64,000 nucleotides of DNA from Mucor racemosus (GCA_027405735.1 JAPEHQ010000011.1:496001-560000), one strand, 5' to 3'. Counted from the stretch's first letter, positions 24,325-36,814 are shown. Notes: a model not told the origin generated them from the letters alone. A program made the numbers and translations.

Positions 24325-24519
24325 ATTGTAAATAAAGTCATTTCATGATTTCGTTATTTTCATGCAAATTATGCCACTGTGTGTAACTTTATATATCACG
24401 TGGTGCTTCCATTCCACTACTGTAAACCTACAAGATTACAAAATAGAGTACATACTATCTGCTGTATATCTTTTTCTTTTCTCTTTTTCTTTTTCCTCTT
24501 TTTTTAACTTTTGTAATAA

Positions 24520-25341
24520 ATGACATCTATTATCGGCTATACAAGAGTCCCATTTAACCCCTCATGTTCAATTGCGCCTGTTCAAAGGCTTTATCAAAGT
24601 AGACCTCCATTAAATAGAGTCGATCATAATAACAATTTGCACAAGAATAAAAGTAAAGACAATACAAATGATGAAAATAGTAGTAGACCTACATTTCACC
24701 GTATATTTTCAAGGGAGTCATTCGGTTCAAACGGTATCATTGAATTGATTGGTGATAATGCCAAGATACCACTTCAATCAAGCAAGATATCTATCGTTAC
24801 AAAACCATCTTTAGATAACAACATGATAACCGCAACAGATCAAAAAAATTACAATACCTATTTATCTATTGATCTTTGTAACAAACGTGATTATGATCAA
24901 TTGCCTACGGTGACTATTGATCAATCAAAAACAACAAATTACGATAGTTTACAACACTTAATGGATTCCATAGCAAAATTGGCATATGATAAATCAATTA
25001 AATTTAGGATTATTATCGAGTTACTAAAAAAATTACAATTATATCAGCATCAGCATCGTTTTATGAGCTGTATTGACAAACAAAAGGAGGCCATTCTAGT
25101 ATACTTTCCCAACACAATCTCAAAAAATGTGGATCAAACTAATGAATGGCTCAAAACCAAGGCTGGTATCGATATTAAACACCACGATGAATGGCAATTA
25201 ATACAAGACCTTCCAGAGGAGAAGGACTTTTTTGATGGACCAAAGTATTTCGACGATATACACAAGTTTATAAATCAGGTGGATGCTTTGATAGAATCAA
25301 ATGGTCTTTTTTCTCATAAAAAAAAAGGAGAGAACCAATAA
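24520..25341 (+). CDS. Unrecognised protein, 273 residues
   Basis: One open exon with an ATG directly after a CT-rich leader and a stop before a typical AT-rich tail; I do not recognise the family. The first 60 residues are basic, Ser/Asn-rich and probably disordered. Residues about 60-110 contain alternating hydrophobic strands (IIELIGDNAKIPL). Residues about 145-175 and 245-265 look helical (SLQHLMDSIAKLAYD, DDIHKFINQVDALIE). There is no signal peptide, transmembrane segment or Cys/His cluster. It follows COQ11 on the same strand with a 195-bp gap. The N-terminus could be a mitochondrial presequence, but this is weak. It is real in my view because of its length, clean leader and even composition. 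Confidence 0.65.
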   Translation: MTSIIGYTRVPFNPSCSIAPVQRLYQSRPPLNRVDHNNNLHKNKSKDNTNDENSSRPTFHRIFSRESFGSNGIIELIGDNAKIPLQSSKISIVTKPSLDNNMITATDQKNYNTYLSIDLCNKRDYDQLPTVTIDQSKTTNYDSLQHLMDSIAKLAYDKSIKFRIIIELLKKLQLYQHQHRFMSCIDKQKEAILVYFPNTISKNVDQTNEWLKTKAGIDIKHHDEWQLIQDLPEEKDFFDGPKYFDDIHKFINQVDALIESNGLFSHKKKGENQ

Positions 25342-26155
25342 TGAATTGTCGTTGGTGAGTCAAATGCGTCTCGTGATACATACACAATACAACCACTATT
25401 TCACATCGCAGCAGCATCACAATTTTCTGTTTCATGCATACCATTTTATACATCCATACCTTATTATTTTCTCTTTTATTTCCTTGTATTAATCCATGTT
25501 TTCCTCAATCAAACAATAAAAATCGATTGTGTATTTCCCCCCCTTCTTTGATATCATTTGGTAGGTTTATCGTTAATTAATACAAGGGCTGGATGTGACA
25601 CATTTGGTTCGTATTGTGTCACTGTGCACATCATTTAGAATTTATGCAATTCTTAATATTAATTTTTGATAGGATGAAGGTTTTTGAATATACCGAGTAT
25701 ATACCATATATCCCAAATATGTTGAGAGTGGTTAATTGTTCATGCATAAATATATTAAAAATATTGCGATATGATATTGTCATACAATGCAAAACAAAGT
25801 TGGTAAAGAAGATTCTGGGAAAATATACCTTTTGCGGTTATTTTTATAGTCTACAAAAAAAATATTCATATCGTTGTGGCGAATAGTTTATGCCGAATTT
25901 TGAGTTAACGGCAGATAACTTTACGTAAAAAACTACTCTAGGCAAATATATCATTGAGTATGATTAGTGTATTCTATTCATCAAAATTCATACAGTAATA
26001 TTCATCTGTTCCACTGAACGAATAAATCTGCAATACAAGATATACATACATTCCCTTTTCTTTATAAGTACGTCATTTTAATTTTTTGTAGTTTTTTGAT
26101 AATTAAATAGCGATAAATGCAGTAATTCTAGCGCACCAAAAAAAAATTCCCTTCT
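25342..26155. other. Intergenic region before repeat A copy 2
   Basis: Presumably the 3' flank of the preceding gene (AATAAA at about 25514-25519), then about 600 bp of A+T-rich DNA without a supported feature. Confidence 0.4.
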
Positions 26156-27440
26156 TCAAAATCAGATCGTGCCCTTTTTTCTATATCTAACCCCATACTA
26201 AAAACTTTTTAGGATACACCTTAGACACTACACAATATATATGACTTGGCCAAATTATGCCACCTGTTTCTGAATTTATTTTGTATCCCACGAAATACTC
26301 AAAAACAGGCAAAGGTCACTGCTTTCTTCTTAGAACTTAGAACTGGGTCTCACTTTTTACCTTTGCTAAACATTTTTTTTCATTAAATAACACCATGACC
26401 AAATTATATGCCAATGTACCTGAGATGTTGGACTTTAATCCAAAAACGCATATCCGGAAATATCCTATTTTTTGCAATTCGTATAACTTTTTTAGTGCTA
26501 ATGTTTCAGATTTTTACAGATATTTCACTGCTAAAAATTAAAACTTTGAAGCTTTATATCTCTACAAAAAATCAAGTCATACTCGCGTTTTTCAATATTA
26601 TAACTTACTCGTTTTGAAGTACTCTATAACATATTTCAATATTAAAAAGTTCGGGGCACTTATTTTTTTTTTTCATTTTTTGGCGTTTTTGTGGTAGATT
26701 ACAAAATATTCGTTAAATTGAGTAGTACGTTTTTTACATTTATGCCATTTAGCTTGTTGAGATCTCTCGAACCCAGTTTAGTTTTTTTAAATTATTGATT
26801 TTTTGTGGAGATATTCTCAAGCAATACTTTCGTTTCTGGCTTCAATGTTTCACCTGTATACCCTCATTCCGAATTCTGAATTTGAAAAAAAAAATTGACA
26901 AAAATTACGTTTTCTTTACGAAAAATGCAGATAGAGGGTTTAGTAATGGCTCTGTCGATAGATAGTTTTGTTGTGCATTATTTCCGTTACTTATATTTGA
27001 AACGTGCTTATAAAAAGTGATATGCAAATTCAAAAAACCTCCAAAATTTCAATTGTATCTTACCCGAAAATTAGTGTGAAACATTTGTCTAAATTCTGTT
27101 TAAATGGACGTAGACTTTAAAACTGTACAGAAACTATTTAATACGCTAGCTTTACTTACTTTGCTGTCCATGAGAATTTAAATGATTATATTTTTTGAAT
27201 CATTTTTTGACCATTTTTTCAAATCAATTTTGAAACCCCGTTACTAGGTTTTAAGCTGCGATATGAAGCGCTTTTTGATTAATTCGACAAAAAGTCAAGA
27301 TTCTTCGTTGAAACAAAAAATTCAGAGTAGATTTCAGTTGGATCTATCTTGTGAATACAAAACATTAACACCTTAATTTAGGTGCACAATTTTTCACAAT
27401 TGATTTTAGATAAACTTTGGTAAATGTTAGGCCATTGCAC
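26156..27440 (+). repeat. Long dispersed repeat A, copy 2
   Basis: Aligns along its whole length with 61380-62660 in the same orientation and with 12450-13640 in the opposite one. Landmarks are GGATACACCTTAGACACT, CAATGTACCTGAGATGTT, CTCATTCCGAATTCTGAATT and CAAAAAACCTCCAAAATTTC. No ORF is conserved between copies. Landmark text differs between copies at many positions, so the copies are not recent. Confidence 0.82.
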
Positions 27441-27693
27441 TTATATTCTGGCAATAACAACACTTCTATTCTCAAATAAATATCAATACCCCATAGAGGG
27501 AAGGAAGGTGCATCCTCATTGAAGATTTCCCATACTTCGACTCAACATAGGGCAAAAACATTTGAAAACTATCTGAAGCCTGAAATGTCAAAAAGGTCTA
27601 TAAAAATAATTTTTCCAAAATATTACACTATGGGAAAAAATATAAACACATGGTATTATCAAAACAATATTATTAAACTAGGAAAAACATGAC

Positions 27694-27721
27694 AACATTA
27701 AAATAATGTAGATAAATGATA
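27694..27721. repeat. Palindrome-containing repeat left of the KDZ fossil
   Basis: ACATTA-AAA-TAATGT is a perfect inverted repeat followed by ATAAATGATA. The same text recurs at 28797-28824 with one mismatch. The two copies bracket the transposase remnant and may be part of its ends. Confidence 0.5.
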
Positions 27722-27834
27722 ACATAAATTTTTCCCGTACTGGTTAAATACTTTTTCGTGATTAATGTATGATTGAAGAACTTGATCGTAAATTTAAGGC
27801 AATACAGTAAGGACTAACAACCGTAATATGTTTG

Positions 27835-28440
27835 GTTGCTATGATGAAAACGGGGTTTTTGCAAGGTATGGAATCCCAAGACGAATGTACAACATTTATA
27901 AGGGTGAAGGGTAATATATACATCAAGGAATCCAAGAAAATTATCTAAAGAATGCTTTCTTTATCTAGTCGTAAATAATCATTAGCGAGTGTTGAATATG
28001 CCCTAAAAAGCAGGATTCAAGGTCAACGACTTGCAATAATGTACGATGTGGTCTGTCAATGTCAGGCAAAATTCGAAAAGGAATTTCCAGTTCTGAAAGC
28101 TGATAATACGAAGTACGCCGTTCCGATTTTCCACTCATACGCTCATGATATCAATTGTCAAATGACATATAACCCTCGTTATTCAGACGATGGGTTTTTT
28201 GGTCTTACTGACGATGAATCTGTTGAGCGTTTGTGGTCTTTCTTGAACGGTTTTGCGTCAATGTCTCGTTCGATGTTGAAAGAAACTCGTTCGTTACTAT
28301 TAACTGACGCAGTTACCTACTATTCTCGCGGAAGGAACGAGGAAATTCCTCGAATAATAAAAAAAAATTTGATCAATGTAATGTGTTTATACAAGCATTT
28401 GATACAACAAAAGAAAAGAAAAACGAATTAAAAAAAATAT
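27835..28440 (+). pseudogene. KDZ-type transposase fossil
   Basis: Two open pieces resemble KDZ (Kyakuja-Dileera-Zisupton) transposases. About 27836-27910 reads CYDENGVF and GIPRRMYNIYKGEG. About 27978-28431 reads QRLAIMYDVVCQCQAKFEKE, then AVPIFHSYAHDINCQ, FFGLTDDESVERLWSFLN and MSRSMLKETRSLLL. The F-H-x-Y-x-H and G-L-T-D-(D/G)-E-x-x-E-R-L-W-S pattern is what I recognise as KDZ. The rest of a full-length KDZ protein is absent or destroyed by stops and frameshifts; the downstream 28431-28560 still has a readable helix (VLKEMERDDMMIYY). It is certainly inactive here. Confidence 0.75.
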
Positions 28441-28796
28441 GGCAACAAAAAGCTTAATGACAACGTCCTGAAAGAAATGGAAAGGGATGATATGATGATC
28501 TATTACCTTGGTGTATTGTCAAGATATGTAAGTTCATTCAAGTGCTATGTCAAAACCAATAGCATAAAAGACAATTTACTTAAGCAATTGAACTTCATCG
28601 AAATGTACCATTAGGCATTGTTTCGTAAAGCCAGCAAAGCAAGTAGACATCTAGTTAATGATTAAGCTGTTGAAGAATTAAAGGAATAGTTCTTAAAGCT
28701 TACACAATGGAAAAAAATGCAGTAAGAACGTGATATCATGAAAATAAAGTAATTTTTGATTTTTAACATTATTTAACTAAAAAAGCCATAATATAT

Positions 28797-28824
28797 AACA
28801 TTAAAATAATGTAAATAAATGATA
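28797..28824. repeat. Palindrome-containing repeat right of the KDZ fossil
   Basis: Second copy of the 27694-27721 repeat in direct orientation, 1.1 kb away, with one mismatch. More ACATTATTTAAC-like text follows up to about 28890. Confidence 0.5.
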
Positions 28825-29534
28825 TTATTCAAGTACATTTACGTACATTAATTAATGTTAACATGGATTTTTTACATTATTTAACAAGTTTTAACATATT
28901 TTATTATTGCTGCTCTCACCGGTTAATTGTAAGATAACGAACCTTTTGATTTTAATCCTTATTGATAAGAAGTCAGCTAACTAATCTAAGATAGCATTTC
29001 TAATTGTTTTTATTATTCTAAAGCAATATCCGGAAAGCGATATATGTGAGTCATACCCACTTGTTGGATTTAGCTACATAAAATGAGCTCAACTTAAATG
29101 TGCTGCGTTACTAATGTAAATAGATTAATCTGACATGTAATGTCAGAAAGATATAATCGATCCAATACTGATCTATTAACGGACAAATGTAATATAGAAT
29201 TTGTATATACAGTAAATAAGACAAATTATTAATTTTAAATAAAGATTCTCTTCAGTTTTTTTGTGTGATTTAATTTAACAAGTTTCTTTATTAAAATATG
29301 AGTTTTGTAGCGATCTGTGATCTTGGATAAATATTATACTCAAAAGGATATGCTATTAATATAATTTTCAATATTAGAGATCGGTGAACATTGGTTGAAG
29401 TAGTAAAGATTATTCTATGCGGATCATTAACAAATATGCCAAAAAAAGTATAAAATACCGCATTGCTTATGTAAATCGAAAAGCTCAATATAAATCTTAA
29501 ATTACAGACAAATTAATTGATTTACCAAAAGAAT

Positions 29535-29712
29535 AAACATACGGATATCGCATGAATACAATTGGATCATGCTTGTATAATTGGATAGTAGTATAATGAT
29601 AGACATATGGAATGCAATATTATCTGATTTGCATGTTAAACGTCATGGTTTGACAGACGTTCTAAATTGGTAATTCGATTATTCCTAATTCTGATAGATT
29701 ACTGATAGTTAC
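29535..29712. repeat. Short dispersed repeat, copy 2
   Basis: Same-orientation match to 12262-12440 (ATAATGATAGACA, TCTGATTTGCATGTTAAAC, TCTAAATTGGTAATTCG). Non-coding. Confidence 0.65.
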
Positions 29713-29865
29713 GGTGCAACTCCCAGATGCAATAAACCACAACAACTAATACTGTATAAAGAGAGTAGAAATATTAACTTAGTACATACTATTCGTATTT
29801 TGAATAAAAAAGGATTTAAACTATATCTTTTTCTAAAGGGGTTTTTTTTAAACATTTTACAGCAA

Positions 29866-29945
29866 TAAAAATTACATTTCAATATGAATTAGAAATAGAA
29901 TTGGCTTTAAAATAGCTGTTTAATATCCTCAAAAACCAACAACCA
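29866..29945 (-). mobile_element. Fragment of the TIR element family
   Basis: Reverse-complement match to about 11615-11690 of the complete element (ATTACATTTCAATATGAATT, TTTAATATCCTCAAAAACC). Only about 80 bp survive and no terminal inverted repeat is present. Confidence 0.6.
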
Positions 29946-31712
29946 GTCCTCGTCGAATATAGATCCAATTGAGTTTTCGTTGCAATAGTAGTAGGTGTTT
30001 CTAGTGTTGATTCACAGGATCGGAAAGATTCAATCTCCTCAAATTACTGCGAAAATAAGAAAATGAAAACGCGCATTTCTTTAAATTATTCTGATGGGGT
30101 TGCTTCAGATATTCTTCGAAAATTTCTATAGAATCAAGTAATGCTTCGAAATTGAATTTTGAAGTTGCATTTAATGCGCATTAAATGTATAAATAACATA
30201 TGTTGATTTCATTAGCTAATATTTATTTTTGAGAGAGTATACCACACGTTTTGTAAAAAAAAATCTTTTCCTCTGCTTAAAAAAATAATGCTGTTGGAAA
30301 AAATGCTTGTAGTCAATGAATATTGATCCAAATAGTCTGCAAATTCCAAAATAGATATAATAGCCGTAACGCTATTCATAAATAATATTTGTTATTGCGT
30401 TGGTTTGCTGGTTAATTCGTAGAAGTAAAAAGCCCATTTTTTGGCTCAGTAAAAAGTGTCTAGATATACGAAATAAAGACTAAGAATTAAAATCAGAATT
30501 CAATATATTTATTGCGTATATTTCTTTTGAAAAAATAAGATGAGATCTAATCAAATGTATAATGGGTCGTGTATTTATATGTTTTAAGAGCGCGGATATA
30601 GGATGGATATCTAGGTTGACCAGAACCAGTAACCGCAAGAGATCCAAAGATAAGTATATACAGAATATTCTTGATCGAATAATAAACTTAAAGATTTTTC
30701 TACATCAGGTATCAGTTCATGTAGAATGTCCCATACCTATTCCTAATTGGCTGGTTCTTAAAGAATATCCCAACCCTTGGGTTAATTGCCACAAAACCAC
30801 TCCTACCTATTCCCAATGTTAAAATAAAGTTTACAGCATCATTTACCATATCTCCCACGTCTATGACCAAGTCTGGATCATCCATTTATAACTCTAAGTG
30901 AATGATGCTATCTTTCCTATCTCCATTATGTAATCCATAATGCCCGTTAATCTAGTCTATCCTAAACAAAAAGCTGTATGTAATCCTTTACAGCGTGAAA
31001 ATGCTTTCTGAGTTTTTGAGCGAGCATATTTATTGGTCGGTTTGAATCCTGCCACACTCAATAATTTAAATGCTTCTAGTAGCTCTCGTCGTTTGCATAA
31101 TATTGAAAGTATTTAGTGGATATACTACTGTATATATAATGTATCATTAGTCAATCGAAAATGAAGCTAGAGTCAGACGAGATAATACAAATAATAGCTA
31201 AGCGCCTTGTTTATAATATGAAGTTCAAAGATATAATTTTAAAAAAGCCTAATTTTGCTTGTTTAATTGATGAAATGACCTACCATTTACGATTTTTATA
31301 CTTTTGTTTATTAAAAATATCAGAAATTAACATTTAGAGTATTCATTTCGTAAGAACGGAGCAAACAGAAATAGTATTCAAGGTTATTTAAGCTATTATA
31401 ATGTTTAGTTTATGATATGTACGGTATATATGGTGTGTACTGATTATAATTCTGTATATATACAAATGAATTACAAACATAAAAGTGTTTTTCATTATAG
31501 AAATTGATACAATAATGCTATTTCTCTTAACATCGTATTTCAATTCATGGATGCTTCTCTTATTATATACATTTTTGAAATGTAGTCTATGTATTCGATC
31601 GTGAATATTTCATTCCAGCTTTATATTTCATAAAGAGACGTGCCAAATTTAGATCAATATTGGAATTCTTGTTTCTGTTTCTCAGATCGGTATATTGATC
31701 TGTATAAATACC

Positions 31713-32077
31713 TCAGGTATGCGTGGAATAATGGCTTTGTCTTGTAATATTATCACATTTCGCACAATAGAAAATTGGATTATGGATGACAATTTTTGTT
31801 TTTGAGTGGTATTTTAATTTTTGAATGTGATATATTAATTTGTGAGAAACCTTTAACAAATTTATTCCCTTTAAACTTTTCATTTCACTTTGCACAGTGT
31901 AAAACCATAGTTTATATGCAAAAGAATATTTTTTTGCGTTAAAATTACGATCTTTGTTCCTCAATTAAAACTTCAAATTGTTAAAATAACCCTATGCTTG
32001 AACAATTGGTTTATTCCATGTCGTTTATCACATCGTACACAATAAAAATAAATGAGCCACGAATGAATATATTTGCA
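31713..32077 (-). pseudogene. Three decayed C2H2 zinc-finger units downstream of the finger gene
   Basis: On the minus strand, beyond the stop of the finger gene, three further copies of its 141-bp unit can be read in degraded form: FYCVRCDKRHGINQLFKH (first Cys codon at 32041), a finger whose Cys became Thr (WFYTVQSEM, at about 31898) with HKLIYHIQK after it, and FYCAKCDNITRQSHYSTH (first Cys at 31766). Spacings of 144, 143 and 132 bp from the last intact finger fit the parent period. Stops and frame changes separate them from the intact gene. Confidence 0.75.
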
Positions 32078-34293
32078 TTATATAGAAGGTATTTTTGCTT
32101 CCTTTGGAATTCTCAGCTTGTGAGTAGATCTCATATGACTTGTGAAGGTGCTCCTATTTTTGTATCGTCTCTCACATTTTGTACAATAATTATTAGGATC
32201 GTTGATGTCAATTTCTACATCAGGATTAGCGTTACGTTTTTCTATGTGATATATCAACTTGTGAGCATATTTTAAATGGGCTCTGAAAAGGCAATTGTTT
32301 CTGTAACGAGTATCACATTTTGCACAATGAAAATTAGGATCATCGATATTGATTTTTGCATCTGGGTTGATGTTGAGTCTTTGTGGTCTAGTATTGATTT
32401 TGTGGTATTTTCTTAAATGCATTCTAAAGTTTGATTGAGATTTGTAATGATAATCACATTTTGCACAATAAAAACCAGGGTGATTGAGATCAATTTCTGC
32501 ATCTGGGTTGATGTTGACTCTTTTGGTGCAAGGTGTCAAGTTGTGATTATTTCGTAAATGCAATCTAAAGCTCGATCGAGATTTGTAATAATGATTACAT
32601 TTTTTACAATAAAAATTGGGATGATACATATCAATTTCTGCATCTGGATTGGAGTTGAGTTTTTCAGTGTGAGATATCAAGTTGTGAGTATTTCGTAAAT
32701 GAAATCTGAATCTATGGCTACTTTTGTAATGATAATCACATTTTGCACAATAAAAATCAGGGTGATTGATATCAATTTCTGCATCTGGATTGGGGTTGAG
32801 TTTTTTAGTGTAAGGTATCAAGTTGTGAATATATCGTAAATGAAATCTAAATCTTCGGCTAGTTTTGTAATAAATGTTACATACTGCACAATAAAAATTA
32901 GGGTCATCGACATTTATTTCCACATCAAGATTGTCCATTTTGTGTTGAATTCTACAATGCCTGCGGTATTCTATTTTGCTCCTTTGTGATATTTCGCAAA
33001 CACGGCAAAAGAAATCTTCATCAAAAGGATCAGGAAGAAGTTCAAGGTCGTCTACTTTTTCATCTTGCTCTGTTATCTTTTCATTATGCATATTGTTTAC
33101 ATGTCGAAAGAAATAGGTTTTGGAAGTAAATTGCCTCTTGCAGATATGGCAATAACGGTTGGAACAATCGTATTGTTGTCCAAGTTCCTTATCCGTTAGC
33201 TTTCTTATAGCTGGATATTCACTATGTTTTGTTTTCAAGTGCCATTGGTATGATTTTGTACTTGGGTACGTCTTGCCACAGCTCCGACAGTAATTAAAAG
33301 GGTTTTTAGGGTCTGGAAAAATGTCTGAATTCGGTTCTACATCCAAAGCTGCTATTTTCGTATTATGAAAATATGCCAAATGTGTTTTATAGGCTGACCT
33401 TTTTGTATATGTTTTTTTACAAACTTGACAGTAGTTATTAGGGTCATCGGGGTCAGGTTGTATATTTAAATTGAGAATAGATGCTATATCTGCCTTGTGA
33501 TAAAACCCGATATGTGATATAAAACGTCCAATGCTTTTGCATATATTTTTACAGGATGGGCAACGGTATTTATCACCGGATTGCATATGTTCTTGAATGA
33601 GATTTTTACTGAAAGCTATATGATGGGCCATTCTTAAATGTGCTATGTAAGGTTGCTGGCCGATTGCTCTATGTTTGCATACAAAGCAGAGAAACTTTTT
33701 TCGTGGCAAAAAGGTATGATCTATATTCTCAACCAATTAATAATCGATTAACCTATAATGGATGTATAGATTTTACCAGACGTCTCGCTATCATATGTAT
33801 TCTCAAAATCCTCGTCCGTATAATCATCATTCACAGTTGAATAGTCGCTTTCACTATCAGTATCACCGATTTCACTATTAGTATCACCGCTTTCACTATT
33901 AGTATCATCGCTAGTCTCCATATAAGATTGTTCTTCCACTGAGTTTGTGGAGTTGTCTGTGCTGATGGATTGGTTTTCATTTTCAACATTTTGCTCATCC
34001 ACTAAGTCTGATACTAATTCGTGAAGAAAACCGAGATCATCAATATCCTCTCCATTCGACTCTTTTTCCGTTAAATTATCGTTCCTACTTGAAAAAGAGC
34101 CAACTTCTGAGTTGATGCTATTATCATGCAAAATATTAGTTTTGCATTCTTCACTCTTAACAATAACGTCGATATTTGCACTTGGTTCCATGTTTGTTGT
34201 AAACGCGATTGAGCTGATGCTATTATTATGCAAAACGGTGTCTTTGCATTCTTCTTTCTTAACAATAATGTTGGCTTTTGTACTTGATTCCAT
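32078..34293 (-). CDS. Acidic multi-C2H2 zinc-finger protein (12 fingers)
   Basis: Complement of exons 32078-33720 and 33777-34293 (intron 33721-33776) gives 719 residues. Residues 1-172 are acidic and Ser/Asn-rich, with two tandem 34-residue units each holding a V-K-x-E motif (VKKEE, VKSEE) and a later NSEIGDTDSES-like repeat. From about residue 184 twelve fingers of C-x2-C-x12-H-x3-5-H type follow. The last six are spaced exactly 47 residues, with linkers of the type NPDAEIDINHPDFY instead of the short TGEKP linker of classic DNA-binding arrays. The protein is probably nuclear; nucleic-acid or protein binding is inferred. The promoter side shows nothing special. Repeats in the array are still similar at DNA level, which suggests recent tandem growth. 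Confidence 0.82.
32110..32895 (-). repeat. 141-bp tandem repeat encoding zinc fingers 7-12
   Basis: The first Cys of successive fingers lies exactly 47 codons apart (codon positions at about 32890, 32749, 32608, 32467, 32326 and 32185). Neighbouring units share long identical stretches such as TTTTGCACAATAAAAA on the plus strand. The pattern continues in decayed form to 31720. Confidence 0.85.
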
Positions 34294-36814
34294 GTTTGTT
34301 GTAAACGCGATTGGTAAAATAGTTTATTTTACGAGAAAAGATGAAGCAGCCTACTTGATATCAACGTGTCGCAAGCCACTCGGTGATGTTCTGTTTTTCA
34401 AATGTTTGGGTGTGTATTGAGAAACTGTGCAATTGACCCCAGGGGCAATTGCTAACTGGCTGACATATTACTGTAAGAAAATAGGCGCTTTAAAATAAAA
34501 TACTACAAAATAGCAACATCTATCATTACTTACTAGTGAACAAATGAATCAGGATATACAGATATAACTATATACAAGAAAATTTTTCAATTATGCATAC
34601 TTTTGTCTAGGTCATCAGAAAAACGGGATTTTTAAATGATTGTTTTATGCACTTTTTGCATAAATTGGAAACTCAAACCCAGTCAAAACTATTTCTTGGA
34701 TCAGATACTATCTTGCTATATTTTTTTCTTTTGTTTTGAAGGTGATAAAAAACACGATGAAAATCGACCTGTTGACCCTTATACTCATAAGCAAAAATTG
34801 TTTGAAAACGCTTTACCGACATTTTGAGCCGAAAAATAGGATTTTTCACTATACCTTTCCTAAGCTCGAAATGATCGAATTTTTTTAATAATTTATACAA
34901 AATCATTTATTTGGCTATTGATTATCCATAAAATAGACTTTTGTGGGAAAAACCATTATTTTTATTATTTGAAATTGTGCAATTTTTTTAGTGGGAAAAT
35001 TTTTAGTGGGTACCATCATTCGACGCGGAACCTAAAGTTCTATCGCCAACTCTTACTTAGGTTTATAGATATGCTTAATAAAACCTGGAGGAAAATGCGA
35101 AAAAGTGGCCAATTTTTTCAAAATGTCTGTTCTGGCGATCAAAATCGAGAAGTAATCGGAGGTTTAAATACGATTTTATTGCCAGAGAAAGAATTGAAAT
35201 ATTTGAATGAAGCAGCCCTTTCTCAAAGATTTTTACTCGAGTTAACCTTGCTCAAAAAAATAAGAAAAAAAAAAGCAATTACATAAGTAAATTGTAATAT
35301 TGTTTTCTAACACTATTTTTTTTTATTTGCGCCTGTAGATTTTTAAGGCTGGAGAACAAAAAATTAGATTAAAGAATGATGCATGTTCAAATGTAAAATT
35401 ATTAATCACCGATGCATGAAATAATAGAGCTTTACCTAGGTGTAGGGGTTCCATATTGTACATGTAATTGCCACAGCTTTTTAGAAGTGTTTATTTTTAT
35501 ATCACCCCATTGCTACGGTAAAAGCATCATATGTGTTAATAACAACGTTGATCGATTTATTTTCACTTGTGCTAAATGGTAGCATTTAGATTTGGCGTAA
35601 TGGTACTATTTAATGAAGAGAATGGGGTTTTTTAACGGAAAGTATGATTGTTGAACTAAAAAGACGGAAGTCAAGGAGCTGAAACATTAAGAGTTAGTAG
35701 ATATGACAGATTTATGATTGCAATTATAATGTTCCAGCAGTTTGTGAATGTACCGTAATTACCCATATTTTCAATGCGACTTGTAAGATTGACGTATGAT
35801 GGTTGGCATATTGTTTCTAAATTCGTGTTCAAATATGTTGAGCTCATAAGGGTTTTGGTCAAGTCAGAACAAAAGCTATATCTTCTGTTTAATTATTTGG
35901 TGGAATGCTTCTGAATGTTGATTGGGGAAGCGATTTTATTATTTGTTTTGCAAGAATAATGAGAGCATGTATAATGTATACACAGGATTCATTATTTTTC
36001 ATGAATTAAATTTTAAAGCAAGATAATGTTGCTCCTGGAAGCATCTTTAAGAGCTGAATATATATTACCATTAGCTATTAAAATTAGGATGAAGGTACAG
36101 CGTCATGTATAAATGCGAAAGAAAAAGTAATATATTAAAGATCAAGTTTATCTATTATAAACAGTTGTGGATGCTGATTTGATCCTCAATTGATTTTATT
36201 ACTTGTTATAATGTATTTTATTTTTTTTTGGGACTATTCTCAAGCTGACAAAACATGAGCCTTGAATTGACAAATATATCATGAACAATATTAAAACTAT
36301 TTCTTTACTTGGAAAAAAATAAGCTCTCAATTGAGAGATGCAGCTTCTGTTATGCATGACCTCGATAGTTTATAGTTTAATGTCTTGGAATGGTGAGGTA
36401 ATTATTCAATTTGTTTGAATACAAAATTAAGCTATTAAACCCTTACATTGAGCATTACCTCATTCCGTAGAACTTAACCTTTAAAACATTTTAATAATTT
36501 CTGCATGCATGGTCATTATCATTCCTCTTATCAAACTTTCCGAATATCCATCTTTGTCAATAAAGGTTTCTTTTGTATATTATGTAACCTTGAAGCAATT
36601 TTCTGCGTCATTTTGACATTGGAGACCGATAGTAGATCAAAGTTAAGGAACGTATGGGAATAAATTTTCAGAATCATGCCACATTCATGATATATGTATC
36701 TTCTAAAAGTTATCAGTGAATGTTTTACAACGCATAAAATATGATGATGTTATATCACGTTGTTTGGGCGAAAACTCAAACTTGCACAATCATATGCCAG
36801 TCTGATAAATTCAG
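34294..36814. other. Intergenic region upstream of Hsp20
   Basis: 2.5 kb without a supported gene. An ORF at 34918-35286 (122 codons, basic, Lys-rich end) starts inside A+T-rich DNA and shows no domain; I do not annotate it. Short readable pieces at about 35690-35880 on the minus strand may be transposon debris. Confidence 0.4.

Larger units (their letters stand above)
28825..31712. other. Gene-poor region with repeat fragments
   Basis: 2.9 kb with no supported gene. 29535-29712 matches 12262-12440, and 29866-29945 matches the inner part of the TIR element at 11391-12130 in reverse orientation. The remainder is A+T-rich without recognisable structure; a GGTTTGAATCC text at 31039-31049 resembles a Pol III B box but has no tRNA around it. 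Confidence 0.45.

Noticed and set aside
31034..31060. B-box-like GGTTTGAATCC as a tRNA gene
   Set aside because: No anticodon arm or acceptor stem can be folded around it.
34918..35286. 122-codon ORF between the finger gene and Hsp20
   Set aside because: Low-complexity Lys/Phe-rich sequence without domain, leader or splice context; possibly transposon debris.
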